Shown here: piece by piece, positions 15,392 through 23,626 of the stretch
Position numbering within the stretch: position 1 is the first letter of the stretch
How the letters are laid out: the number at the start of each line of letters is the position of its first letter
Assembly: GCF_006540305.1 (NCBI RefSeq)
Contig: NZ_BJOR01000003.1
Location: forward strand, 1 to 31,263
From: Streptomyces sp. 6-11-2
Lineage (GTDB): Bacteria; Actinomycetota; Actinomycetes; Streptomycetales; Streptomycetaceae
Direction: 5' to 3'
DNA: 31,263 bases
The notes under the pieces: model-generated
Seen by the model: the letters and a program-made list of their open reading frames with translations, nothing else
The model's database searches: none
Told to the model about the DNA's origin: nothing
Translations under genes and position numbers: made by a program

Positions 15392-16512
15392 CCGCACTCA
15401 GCACCGACAAGCGGCCGGCCACCCAGGCAAGAGCCGGCGGATACGCGGTCACACTGGGCGGCATCCGCAAGCAGTTCGGCTCCTCGGTAGCCGTCGAAAA
15501 CCTCGACCTCGATGTACGCCCCGGCGAGTTCCTCACCCTGCTCGGACCATCCGGCTGCGGCAAGACCACAACACTGAACATGATCGCGGGCTTCCTGACC
15601 CCGGACAGCGGACAGATCATGCTCGACGGGCAGGACGTACACCAACTGCCACCGGACCGGCGCGACACCGCCATGGTCTTTCAGCAGTACGCCCTGTTCC
15701 CTCACCTGACCGTCGGCCGAAACGTCGGCTACGGACTGCAAATGCGCAAGCGCCCCAAGGCGGAGATCCGCAAGCGCGTGGCCGAGGCGCTCGAACGTGT
15801 CGGGCTTGCCGGTCACGAGGATCGCCTGCCCAGTCAGCTCTCCGGCGGGCAGCAGCAGCGCGTCGCGCTGGCCCGGGCCATTGTGGTGCAGCCGAAGGTG
15901 CTGTTGTTCGACGAACCGCTGTCCAACTTGGACCTCAAGCTGCGCGAGCAGCTCCGCCTGGAAATCAAGCACCTGCAGCGCGAACTCGGCGTCACCTCAA
16001 TCTTCGTGACGCACGATCAGACCGAGGCGCTGGTAATGAGCGACCGGATCGCGGTGATGCGAGCCGGCCGGATCGACCAGCTCGACACGCCGGACACGAT
16101 CTACCGGGAACCGGCGAACGCGTTCGTTGCCGGATTCGTCGGCCAGTCCAACCTGATTCCCGGCATCTGTACGGAAGCCGGAGCCGACCGATGTACCGTC
16201 CAGTTGCCCACATCGAACATCGTGCATGCGCTGCATCCCGGGACGGTCACGGCGGGCGACTCCGTCCGCGTCCTGCTCAGGCCGGAGGCACTCCGCCTGG
16301 GCGAGCAGAGCGCGGCAACATCGATCACCGGCCAGGTGGCCGAGGTCGTCAACGAAGGCAACATCGCCACCGTCGTCGTTGAGATCACAGGAGACATCCG
16401 GCTCCGGGTCGCCGTGTCCGACCCGGCCGCGCTCAGCCTTCCCGTGCCCGGCGACACGATCTCCGTCTCTGTCCCCCCAGACGCCGCCCGAGCGCTGCCC
16501 GCAGAGGACTGA
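15388..16512 (+). CDS. ABC importer ATP-binding protein (PotA-like)
   Basis: GTG 15388 overlaps the preceding stop (GTGA), with GGAGG upstream. The 374-residue ATPase has Walker A GPSGCGKTT (53-61), Q-loop at 99-100 (VFQQYALFPHLTVG), signature LSGGQQQR (151-158), Walker B VLLFDEP (171-177) and the switch His209 (FVTHDQTEAL). A C-terminal TOBE domain (about 290-370: VRVLLRPEALRL, VAEVVNEGNIATVVVEI) is of the kind that regulates or stabilises MalK/PotA-type importers. All catalytic residues are intact. It ends the operon; a strong terminator follows. Confidence 0.94.
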   Translation: MTALSTDKRPATQARAGGYAVTLGGIRKQFGSSVAVENLDLDVRPGEFLTLLGPSGCGKTTTLNMIAGFLTPDSGQIMLDGQDVHQLPPDRRDTAMVFQQYALFPHLTVGRNVGYGLQMRKRPKAEIRKRVAEALERVGLAGHEDRLPSQLSGGQQQRVALARAIVVQPKVLLFDEPLSNLDLKLREQLRLEIKHLQRELGVTSIFVTHDQTEALVMSDRIAVMRAGRIDQLDTPDTIYREPANAFVAGFVGQSNLIPGICTEAGADRCTVQLPTSNIVHALHPGTVTAGDSVRVLLRPEALRLGEQSAATSITGQVAEVVNEGNIATVVVEITGDIRLRVAVSDPAALSLPVPGDTISVSVPPDAARALPAED

Positions 16513-16616
16513 AATCTCACACCTCAGAAGCAGCAGAGACCAGGACGGGAGTGGGCGCGACCCATCTGCCACCCCTGCTGGCTCCGCTCGGTTCCAGCGC
16601 CGTTGCCCGAGCGGAA

Positions 16617-16652
16617 GAGTCCCGGCCGCCCCACCCGACGCGGCCGGGACTC
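16617..16652. terminator. Perfect 13-bp hairpin after the transporter operon
   Basis: GAGTCCCGGCCGC and GCGGCCGGGACTC are exact inverted copies with a 10-base loop, about 105 bases after the ATPase stop. Confidence 0.75.
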
Positions 16653-16788
16653 GGCTTCCTACGCAAGAGGCATCGGTGCCTTAAGGCCAACAATCCGATG
16701 CCGCCCGGGCACCGACGCCTCACGGCACTGCTGATGTGCCGCGCACATCCCGGGGCGGATGAGCCCGAGCACGATAGGTGCCGTATTT

Positions 16789-16806
16789 GCACGACAACTG
16801 TCGTCA
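16789..16806. repeat. Left 18-bp inverted repeat flanking the Nudix gene
   Basis: GCACGACAACTGTCGTCA is the exact reverse complement of the copy at 17476-17493. Its core ACGACA-AC-TGTCGT is itself a near-palindrome. It lies about 70-90 bases before the Nudix start, so it could be an operator or the end of a small mobile cassette. The gap 16653-16877 has no other gene that I can support. Confidence 0.75.
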
Positions 16807-16877
16807 TCCGGGCCCGGCCTCCTTGCCCAGGTGCTCTTTGGTCCGGTTCCGCGAGTCACCGGGAAGCAGCGTTGTCG

Positions 16878-17405
16878 GTGGGCTTTGCCAGGGTGTTCGT
16901 CGTAGACGAACTGGTGGAGCGCGTCGACGATCAAGATCGTGTGCTGGGGATGGTGGTCAGCCGCCGGCAGGCCATCCGGGAGGGTTGGCTGCACCAGGTC
17001 GCCGTGACGGTATGTCGTGATGAGCGTGGGCGGATCCTCGTCCACCAGCGGTCGGAGCAACTGTCGCGCTTCCCCGGGCTCTACGAGGTCGTGGTCGGTG
17101 GCGCCGTGGATGTCGGCGAGTCCTATGAACAGGCCGCTGCGCGGGGGCTCGCTGAAGAGCTGGGCATTCGTGTGCTGCCGCGCTTGCTGTTCACGTTCCT
17201 CAACCGCAGCGGCTTGAGCCCTCATTGGCTCGGCGTGCACGAAGCCGTGGTGCCGGACACCGTGGCCGCCGATCCCGCTGAGGTCGCCTGGCATGACTGG
17301 CTGACCGAGCCGGAGCTGCGGTCGGCCCTGCTGGAGTGGCGCTTCACTCCCGACAGCCACGAAGCCTTCAGCCGGTATCTCGCGTTCCGGACCGCGCAGT
17401 CCTGA
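16878..17405 (+). CDS. Nudix hydrolase, IDI-like subgroup
   Basis: The opening VFVVDELVERVDDQDRVLG, the REGWLHQVAVTVCRDERGRI segment and HQRSEQLSRFPGLYEV match the Nudix subgroup related to isopentenyl-diphosphate isomerase. The Nudix box is GAVDVGESYEQAAARGLAEE followed by LGI: it fits GX5EX7REUXEEXGU except that the E of RE is Gly. The EE pair that binds metal is kept, so activity on a pyrophosphate-linked substrate is possible but uncertain. GTG 16878 is my choice with GGAAG upstream; TTG 16872 or GTG 16893 are also possible. The gene lies alone between inverted repeats. Confidence 0.85.
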   Translation: MGFARVFVVDELVERVDDQDRVLGMVVSRRQAIREGWLHQVAVTVCRDERGRILVHQRSEQLSRFPGLYEVVVGGAVDVGESYEQAAARGLAEELGIRVLPRLLFTFLNRSGLSPHWLGVHEAVVPDTVAADPAEVAWHDWLTEPELRSALLEWRFTPDSHEAFSRYLAFRTAQS

Positions 17406-17475
17406 CCTTGCCCGCCTCGCGGGCTAGGACGCCAGCTTGCAGCAAGCGCGGTGCACGCCAAGAACTATGCGAATC

Positions 17476-17540
17476 TGACGACAGTTGTCGTGCTCAGCGA
17501 CCCAGAACCCCCCTGGTCAGGGTGCTGGGTTGACGACAAC
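17476..17540. repeat. Right 18-bp inverted repeat and nested stem
   Basis: TGACGACAGTTGTCGTGC (17476-17493) mirrors the left copy. From its GTTGTCGT half a longer nested inverted repeat runs to ACGACAAC near 17540, with an inner CCCAGAACCC/GGGTGCTGGG pair around CCCTGGTCA. The same core therefore occurs three times around the Nudix gene. Confidence 0.7.
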
Positions 17541-18228
17541 TTGCGCGCTCCGTCTCAGCGGAAAGTCTCCTGCCGAACTCGCCCACGACCACAGACACCT
17601 GCTTGAGGACTGCACGTTGCCGGAGGTGGCCTAGGTGGCCTGCTGCGCGATACACGCCGTGCACCTTGCCAACACCGAGGAGCCGGCCCTGGGAAAAGAC
17701 TCTTCGATCTCGATCGAGGCCGTCCGTGATCTGCTCGGGACCGACCTCGTCAGACCTTCGCATCACCGACGCCGACGTGGCGGTGCCACCTGGCCCGGGC
17801 CAGGCGGCGCGGGATCCAGCCCCCAGCTTGGCCTGCTGATCACATTCCTGGCTGTCCTGCTCGCGTCCGCGTATGGCGCGCTCGTCCTGTTCGCAGGAGG
17901 GGCACGGCCGCACTGCGCGTATCAAGTGATGCTGCCTGGCTCGGTGACGGCGGCCAGCATGAGGCTTGAGCCGGCGCCGATCGTGGTGTGCACGCCGGTC
18001 CAGGCGAGGGTACGCAGCCGGATCACCGGGCGAGGCCTTGGGGCCCGCGCTCGAAGTACAGCTCGGCGCCGGTGATGTCCGCGATTGCGGCATCGGGCGG
18101 GAGGGCCTGGACGCGGGCGCTGATGGTGGCGAGCAGATCCAGCGCCTGCGGGTTGCGCGGATCTTGCGGGGGAGGCCGTGGTAGGGGACGTGCACGATGT
18201 GCCGTGCCGGAGGCGTGGTCGCGGTCAT
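17500..18228 (-). pseudogene. Y-family DNA polymerase (DinB/ImuB-like), decayed
   Basis: The minus-strand ATG at 18228 begins TATTPPARHIVHVPYHGLP, then the frame changes to DPRNPQALDLLATISARVQA, LPPDAAIADITGAELYFER (the palm segment with the DLTG-like motif), then changes again to RLRTLAWTGVHTTIGAGSSL with a stop at 17922. Farther on, coding-like pieces such as LLGVGKVHG resemble the helix-hairpin-helix region of these polymerases. Such enzymes copy damaged DNA; this copy cannot work. Exact 3' limit is uncertain. Confidence 0.55.
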
Positions 18229-18407
18229 GGCGGTCACCCCGCGCTTCCCTGACTGCGGGGCCGAGATGGCGAAGGACATACGTCAGCCCGCCAAAGCGGC
18301 CTGAGACTTGATCAACGGGCGTTGTCACTGGTCACTGGCCTGGAGCCGGTTCCGGGAGCCGTAACAGCGGCCGCGATGACAGGTTTGGCTATTGAGATTA
18401 GCTTTTA

Positions 18408-18422
18408 GCTAACTAGGTTAGC
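18408..18422. promoter_or_regulatory. Operator GCTAAC-TAG-GTTAGC before the hydrolase-TetR unit
   Basis: A perfect 6-bp inverted repeat with a 3-base centre lies 18 bases before the hydrolase start, within an AT-rich promoter. Just left, ATTAGCTTTTAGCTAA repeats the TTAGC half-site. It is the natural target for the TetR protein encoded by the second gene of the unit. Confidence 0.6.
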
Positions 18423-18440
18423 CAGGATCTGAGGGGTGTC

Positions 18441-19277
18441 ATGACTGAGTACCTTGCCGTCGACGGCGGCACGATCGCTTACGAGGTGGCGGGGTCCGGC
18501 CCGCTGATCGTTCTCGCGCACGGCATGGGCGACAGCCGCGCTGCGTACCGTGCTGTGATCCCGCCGCTGGTGGCGGCGGGTCACCGGGTTGCCGCGGTCG
18601 ATCTGCGCGGCTGCGGCGAGTCCAGCGTCGGCTGGCCGGCCTGGAGCCGCACCGCCATCGCCGGCGACCTGCTCGCGGTGATCCGCCACCTGGGCGGTCC
18701 GGCCGTGCTCGTCGGCCACTCGATCTCCGGCGGTGCCGCCACCATCGCCGGGGCGCAGGGGCCCTCGCTGATCACCGCGGTTGTCGAGTTGGCGCCGTTC
18801 ACCCGCAAGCAGTCGATCCGCCTCGGCGACCTGCGGGTGAAGCGCTTCCGGCGGGGCATGCTGCGGCTGCTCGGCGCGGGCGTGTTCGGCAGCGTGCCGC
18901 TCTGGCGTTCGTACCTCGACGTGGCCCACCCCGGCGTGAAGCCGGTCGGCTGGGTCGAACGGCTCGACCGTATCGACTCCCTGCTGCGCGAGCCGGGCCG
19001 GATGAAGGCCCTGCAGGGCATGGGCCGCAGCGCCCCGACCGACGCCGGCGCGCAACTCGGCAACGTCCGCTGCCCGGTCCTGGTCGTGATGGGCACGCTC
19101 GACCCCGACTGGGCCGACCCGCACGCCGAGGGTTCGGCGATCGTGGATGCCCTGCCGTCCGGCCTCGGCCGGCTTGAGATGATCGAGGGCGCCGGGCACT
19201 ACCCGCACGACCAGTTCCCCGACCAGCTGGTTTCGCTCATGCTCTCCTTCCTCCGATCGGACGCCGCTCGTGCCTAG
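18441..19277 (+). CDS. Alpha/beta-fold hydrolase
   Basis: The 278-residue protein has the canonical fold order: oxyanion loop HGMG (27-30), DLRGCGES, the nucleophile elbow GHSISGG with Ser94, an acid in MGTLDPDWADP and the His in EGAGHYPHDQ. It could be an esterase, lactonase or similar; the substrate is not evident. It has no signal peptide, so it is cytoplasmic. The stop overlaps the TetR start by 8 bases, and an operator lies just upstream, so expression is probably repressed by that TetR protein until a ligand, perhaps the substrate, appears. Confidence 0.93.
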   Translation: MTEYLAVDGGTIAYEVAGSGPLIVLAHGMGDSRAAYRAVIPPLVAAGHRVAAVDLRGCGESSVGWPAWSRTAIAGDLLAVIRHLGGPAVLVGHSISGGAATIAGAQGPSLITAVVELAPFTRKQSIRLGDLRVKRFRRGMLRLLGAGVFGSVPLWRSYLDVAHPGVKPVGWVERLDRIDSLLREPGRMKALQGMGRSAPTDAGAQLGNVRCPVLVVMGTLDPDWADPHAEGSAIVDALPSGLGRLEMIEGAGHYPHDQFPDQLVSLMLSFLRSDAARA

Positions 19278-19833
19278 GGCCGGCCTGGACCCGGCGGCCG
19301 TGGTCGCGGCCGGTGCCGCCCTCGCCGACGAGGTTGGCTTCGCCAACCTGACGATGGGCTTGCTGGCCGAGCGGGTGGGCGTGCGCACCCCGTCCCTGTA
19401 CAAGCACGTGGGCAGCCAGGAAGACCTCAACCGGCGCATCGCGGCCTTGGCGTTGCGCGAGGCCGCCGACGCTGTTGGCGGCGCGGTCCAGGGGTACGCG
19501 GGCCGCGACGCCCTGGCGGCCGCGGCGCGCGCCTTCCGCGCGTTCGTCCTGGAGCACCCAGGCCGGTACGGCGCGACGATCGGCGTGGAACCGTCCGGCC
19601 CGGACGATCCGCTGGCCACCGCGGGCCAGCGGCTGCTCGGCGCGTTCATGGCGGTCCTGCGCGGCTACGAGATCGCAGAGTCCGACGTGGACCACGCCCT
19701 GCGCATGCTGCGCAGCCTCTGCCACGGCTTCGCCACGTTGCAGTCGGCAGGAGGCTTCCAGTGGAGCGCCGACATCGACGAGAGCTTCGAGTGGCTGATC
19801 GCCTTCGCCGACCGGGGCCTGCGCGCTATGTGA
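19270..19833 (+). CDS. TetR-family regulator with WHG-type ligand domain
   Basis: The GTG at 19270 overlaps the hydrolase stop. The 187-residue protein has the TetR helix-turn-helix near 30-60 (LTMGLLAERVGVRTPSLYKH) and a C-terminal WHG-like domain (LRSLCHGFATLQSAGGFQW). It should bind as a dimer to the palindrome at 18408 and release on binding a small molecule. Co-transcription with the hydrolase implies autoregulation. The region 19834-20237 after it holds no gene that I can support. Confidence 0.9.
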   Translation: MPRAGLDPAAVVAAGAALADEVGFANLTMGLLAERVGVRTPSLYKHVGSQEDLNRRIAALALREAADAVGGAVQGYAGRDALAAAARAFRAFVLEHPGRYGATIGVEPSGPDDPLATAGQRLLGAFMAVLRGYEIAESDVDHALRMLRSLCHGFATLQSAGGFQWSADIDESFEWLIAFADRGLRAM

Positions 19834-20237
19834 GAACGCTGCCGCCGTCGATCGCTTCGGCATCATCGGCGCCTTGGTCTGCCTCGTCGGCAGGGCCTGA
19901 TCATGTACTCGCTACGGGGCACTGACCCAGCGGACGCGGGAGCATTCCGCAACTTGCGCGGTGGTCAGGATGACGCGCGAGCCAGTGCCGCACGCGGGCT
20001 GCCCCTGCCGGTTGGGGCACCGGCCGGTGTGACTGCCGCGTCCGCACTCGCCCTCACACTCGCACCGCCAACTGGCGCGTTTCTTGCTGCCCTTGGAGAT
20101 CTCTGGCTCAGTTGCCCGGGCAGCGACTGCGGTTATCGGGTCGGGTGGGCACCTCGGGTCACAGCCTCGTGGCGTCGAGTTGGTGAGGGACGGTGCCAGC
20201 GCGAAGTTCGCGCAGGTCGACGCCGCCCGGATGGTGC

Positions 20238-20435
20238 GAACCGGCGCTTGACGGCTTCGCCATCCTCGAGGCCGCCGGCGGCTTCGGACTGCCCCGCGAG
20301 GTCACCCGCAGCTACCACTTCCTCGTCGACACCCTGATCACTGGCCTGCAAGCCGACCCCGATGACTCCACACCCCCGGAGGACCGGCATGACCGCCGCC
20401 CACTCACCCGCGAACACCCCGAAACCACCCGCTGA
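20238..20435 (+). pseudogene. C-terminal scrap of a second TetR regulator
   Basis: LDGFAILEAAGGFGLPREVT followed by RSYHFLVDTLITGL matches the WHG-type C terminus of TetR proteins, like that of the gene at 19270 but clearly a different protein. No N-terminal DNA-binding part exists upstream in any frame. Its frame overlaps the start of the DUF4260 gene. Confidence 0.55.
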
Positions 20436-20856
20436 CGCGAAGATCTCAGTCCTGACACAGCCCGAGGCGACCGTCGGAACGCCAGGCGTGGTCACCGGCC
20501 GACCACTGAGCTGGCTGCGAATCGAAGGTCTGGCCGTCGCCGGAGCCGCTCTCGTCGTCTTTGCCACCACCGGGCAGCCCTGGTGGCTGATCCCGGCTCT
20601 GTTCCTTGTCCCCGACCTGTCCTGGCTCGCGTACCTCGTCGGCCCGCGGGTAGGCGCCTGGACCTACAACCTCGCGCACACCGCGCCGCTGCCGCTGGCA
20701 CTGCTCGTCGCAGGAGCCGGATGGCACACCAGCGCGCTCACCGTCGCCGGAGCCGTCGGCCTGTTCCACCTCGGTCTCGACCGCCTCATGAAGTACGGCC
20801 TCAAGTACGACCACAGCTTCGGCATCACGCACTTGGGCGTGCATGGTGACCACTGA
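20389..20856 (+). CDS. DUF4260 membrane protein
   Basis: ATG 20389 follows GGAGG. After a polar 40-residue start the 155-residue protein has four probable membrane segments and the DUF4260 signatures ALFLVPDLSWLAYLVGPRVG, TYNLAHTAPLPLAL and LDRLMKYGLKYDHSFGITHL ending LG. The function of the family is unknown. The adjacent TetR scrap suggests it was once paired with its own regulator. Confidence 0.88.
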   Translation: MTAAHSPANTPKPPADAKISVLTQPEATVGTPGVVTGRPLSWLRIEGLAVAGAALVVFATTGQPWWLIPALFLVPDLSWLAYLVGPRVGAWTYNLAHTAPLPLALLVAGAGWHTSALTVAGAVGLFHLGLDRLMKYGLKYDHSFGITHLGVHGDH

Positions 20857-20942
20857 CCGGCCAGCGCAACGAACGAGGCCGTACGTAGCTTCCCCGGCGC
20901 TGGCCGGGCAGGCCCTGTGCTTCCGAAGCTGCCCTGAAGCGA

Positions 20943-21190
20943 CGCCCAGGCCGTGCTTGAGTTCGCGGTAGTCGTGCTCGATGCGCCAGCGGATCTTTGC
21001 CAGGCGGACCAGGTCGGCGATCGGGGTGTCGTCGGACAGGTCGGACAGCCAGAACCGGGTCGGTTCGTCCTCGCCGTCGGGCCATTCGGCCAGAAGCCAC
21101 ACCTCGGGCAGGACGCCGTCCCACCGGCCGTGCCCGGCCACCGTGGCTGCCTGGGCCAGCCGACGCGAGCGCACCCGGCCGGCCGGGCCT
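20943..21190 (-). pseudogene. IS701-family transposase, C-terminal fragment
   Basis: The frame reads RRLAQAATVAGHGRWDGVLP, LLAEWPDGEDEPTRFWLSDL, then DTPIADLVRLAKIRWRIEHD and YRELKHGLG, the conserved end of IS701-type DDE transposases, including the Glu of YRELKxGLG. Both ends are cut off: beyond GLG the similarity stops, and nothing upstream continues it. Confidence 0.8.
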
Positions 21191-21418
21191 GCATCGCAAG
21201 GAAGCGGGAGGTCAGGCAGCCGCGGGCCACGTCTACCAGGCACTGGTCCCTCTCGCGTACTGCGAGACCCTCGCTCCCCGCCTGTAGCTGCGAGGCGGTT
21301 CCCGAACGGTCTTGCACCCTTGTACCCATGAGCTAGGCGTCGCCTCGGGATCGCAGTCGACGCGGCGCACCACCGGCTCGCAGCGGGCCCGGCTGACGGA
21401 CAACCTTGCACCCCCAAT

Positions 21419-21447
21419 GTAGGTAGGTACTCGTAGTACCTACCTAC
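21419..21447. promoter_or_regulatory. Perfect 12-bp palindrome GTAGGTAGGTAC/GTACCTACCTAC
   Basis: Two 12-base arms with a 5-base centre (TCGTA) form an exact palindrome much AT-richer than its surroundings. It looks like a TetR- or PadR-type operator, yet no intact gene follows on either side: only transposase scraps. It may be an orphan operator of a lost gene. Confidence 0.55.
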
Positions 21448-21483
21448 GGGTTGTTCTTCCTTCCCCCCTGAGAGCAGGAGCGG

Positions 21484-21630
21484 AACACGGTTGAACGTCT
21501 GATCAACAAGCTGAAGGCGCCTGGCGAGGTATCGCCCCGCGGTATGGCAAGACCCCACGCGCTACCTCGTCGGCCCCACCTACGTGACTCGATGATCTGG
21601 CTCAAGCACCCTGCCTGGACCGCATCTTGA
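21484..21630 (+). pseudogene. IS5-family transposase, C-terminal fragment
   Basis: NTVERLINKLKA is followed, in a shifted frame, by WRGIAPRYGKTP and, back in the first frame, by LRDSMIWLKHP before the stop at 21628. This is the usual C terminus of IS5-type transposases (ERxxNxLKxWRGIATRYDKT). Frameshifted and truncated. Confidence 0.7.
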
Positions 21631-21697
21631 TCACTACTCAATGCGTTCCCCAACGGCTGGTCGGTGCCTATTACTGCTGTCGCACCTTGCCGGGCAA

Positions 21698-23440
21698 CTA
21701 CTTCAGCGTCTCGGCAAGTTGGGTAAGGGTGTCGGCCTGGCCAGCTGTCACCGCCTTGTCGGTCTGCGCGCGGATCTGGTTGATGAACGCATCGAGTTTG
21801 TTGGCGCGTGCGGTGCTGTTCGGTGCCTGGCTCGCCGCGTTGAGCTTCGCGTTGAGGCCAGCTGTCACACCACTGTTCGTGCTGAACTTGTCGACGAGAC
21901 CTGCGAGGTAGGGGTACGGCGAGGTGTCGACGAATGCGTAGCCGTTGACCATCCGGCTGTTCAGCGAATCCGGGTCGATGGTGCTCACCGTCAGCTGGTA
22001 CGCTCCGGGCGTGGCGTAGGTGTGCGTCCCTGAGATGGCGAACTTGCCGCCACCAGTGGGCGTCACGGTGCCGGGGCTGCGGGTGAGGTCGCCCCAGTTG
22101 ATGATCGCGGTCAGTGAGTCTGCCGAGCTTCCGGCCACCGTGGCCACGGTTCCGCTGAAGGACTGGCTCGCATTCGGGTAGAAGGTCGTACCGTTCACCG
22201 TCGGAGCCGGTGCGGCCGTCACCTTCTCTGGCTGCCAGGGCAGCGAGACGGCGCGCAACTGGCTGCCGCTCGCGTCCCCGGTGAGCTGCCAGGTGAAGAT
22301 GCCGTTGAGCCCCTGCTCCTTGGCGTACTTGGAGCGGATGCCGAGCGAGTGCGCGGTCTCGTAGCTGCAGAAGGTCCGCGTCGTGGGGTTCCACAGGTAC
22401 GGCGACTGAACCTGAGCGTCCCAGTTGATCAGGATGGAGGTGTTGCTGGGGTTGAGTGCGTTGGCCGCTGTGGTCTGACCGCAGCCGGTCGACGTCCACT
22501 GCTGGAACAGGCCGTTGTTGAGGGTGGTGGTGGTCACGAACCCTCTTGCCAGGGTGAACTCCACGCCCAGCGTCATCTTGTTGCGCGGCACACCGTGCTC
22601 GATGTAGTAGCGCACGGCATCGTCCGTGCTGTTGTACTGATCGCCGGTGTTGTCGTCGGAGTGCTTGTAGAGCGGCTGGTTGAACATGGATACGGGGGAG
22701 TACCCGGTACCCATGTCGTAGGTCATCACATTGATGTTGTCCAGGGTGCGGCCGAGGGTCGCCAGGTCGAAGCTGGTGTTCGTGTCGTACGGCGCGCCGG
22801 TGACGCCGTTGCCGGAGTCCTGCCAGCGTCCCGCCGGCAGCGCCGCGGTGACCAGGAAGTCCCGGCGGCTCTTGCCGTGCGCGTCCGCGTAGGCGTTCAG
22901 CTGGGTGCGGAACTCATCGACGAGCAGGTTGAAGTTCTGCCGGTCGTCAGGTGAGTAGCCGATGTTCGGCAGGCCGCCGGAGATCGGGAACTCCCAGTCG
23001 AGGTCGAACCCGTCGGTGGCTCCGTTCTTGACGAATGCGTCGATGCACGAGGCGACGAACGCCTTGCGTTTGGCATCGGTGGAGGACACGTCGGAGAAGT
23101 TGGCGGCTCCCCAGCCGCCGATCGAACGGATGACCTTCAGGTCCGGCCGAGCCTGGCGCTCCGCTAGCACCTCGTTGATGCCCGCGGTGCTCGCGGTCGT
23201 GCAACTACCATTGCGAATGGTGGAGAATGCCCAGAAGAAGTGCGTGACCAGGTCCATCTGGACGCGCTTGAAGTTCGGCGGATCGGAGAGCAGGTAGCCG
23301 CCGACCATCGGTGTCGGCAGTGGCGGTACGGTCTCGCCGGTTGTCGCGGGCTTCTTCGCGTCTGCCGTCGCAGGCGGAACGAACCCGAGTACGGCCATTG
23401 CGGCAACGCTTGCACAGACGAATATCCGTCTGATTTTCAT
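21698..23440 (-). CDS. Secreted GH18 chitinase with PKD-like and FIMAH domains
   Basis: ATG 23440 follows AGGAAGGG. The 580-residue protein has a signal peptide (MKIRRIFVCA start, cleavage near ATADA), then a GH18 barrel (about 45-400) with SIGGW (106-110), the catalytic motif DGFDLDWE (143-150, proton donor Glu150), MTYD (239-242) and TWQL near 384. A PKD-like beta domain follows (about 410-495: IINWGDL, GTHTYATPGAYQLTVS), then a helical FIMAH-type C terminus (about 505-578: YLAGLVDKFSTNSGV, FINQIRAQTDKAVTAGQADT). It would cleave beta-1,4 bonds of chitin outside the cell. The gene is complete and divergent from a ROK regulator. Confidence 0.93.
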   Translation of the reverse strand: MKIRRIFVCASVAAMAVLGFVPPATADAKKPATTGETVPPLPTPMVGGYLLSDPPNFKRVQMDLVTHFFWAFSTIRNGSCTTASTAGINEVLAERQARPDLKVIRSIGGWGAANFSDVSSTDAKRKAFVASCIDAFVKNGATDGFDLDWEFPISGGLPNIGYSPDDRQNFNLLVDEFRTQLNAYADAHGKSRRDFLVTAALPAGRWQDSGNGVTGAPYDTNTSFDLATLGRTLDNINVMTYDMGTGYSPVSMFNQPLYKHSDDNTGDQYNSTDDAVRYYIEHGVPRNKMTLGVEFTLARGFVTTTTLNNGLFQQWTSTGCGQTTAANALNPSNTSILINWDAQVQSPYLWNPTTRTFCSYETAHSLGIRSKYAKEQGLNGIFTWQLTGDASGSQLRAVSLPWQPEKVTAAPAPTVNGTTFYPNASQSFSGTVATVAGSSADSLTAIINWGDLTRSPGTVTPTGGGKFAISGTHTYATPGAYQLTVSTIDPDSLNSRMVNGYAFVDTSPYPYLAGLVDKFSTNSGVTAGLNAKLNAASQAPNSTARANKLDAFINQIRAQTDKAVTAGQADTLTQLAETLK

Positions 23441-23626
23441 CGATACCCTTCCTGTTGGTTGTGATGCTGCACCCGGGGAGCGTGAAATACGCCGAGTGCG
23501 TCGTGTGTGGATCAGCCGGACGTCGAGCCCGGCTGCATGAGACATGCCAGCCGCCGTCCTGGGCTGGGAGACGAACGGGGCGCCGAGCATCAGCAGTGAC
23601 GGCGACCGCTGCAGGCGTGGTCGCCA

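Noticed and set aside
17541..17640. CRISPR-like or phage attachment repeats right of the Nudix gene
   Set aside because: The repeated core occurs only three times with irregular spacing and opposite orientations, there are no spacers, and no integrase is nearby.
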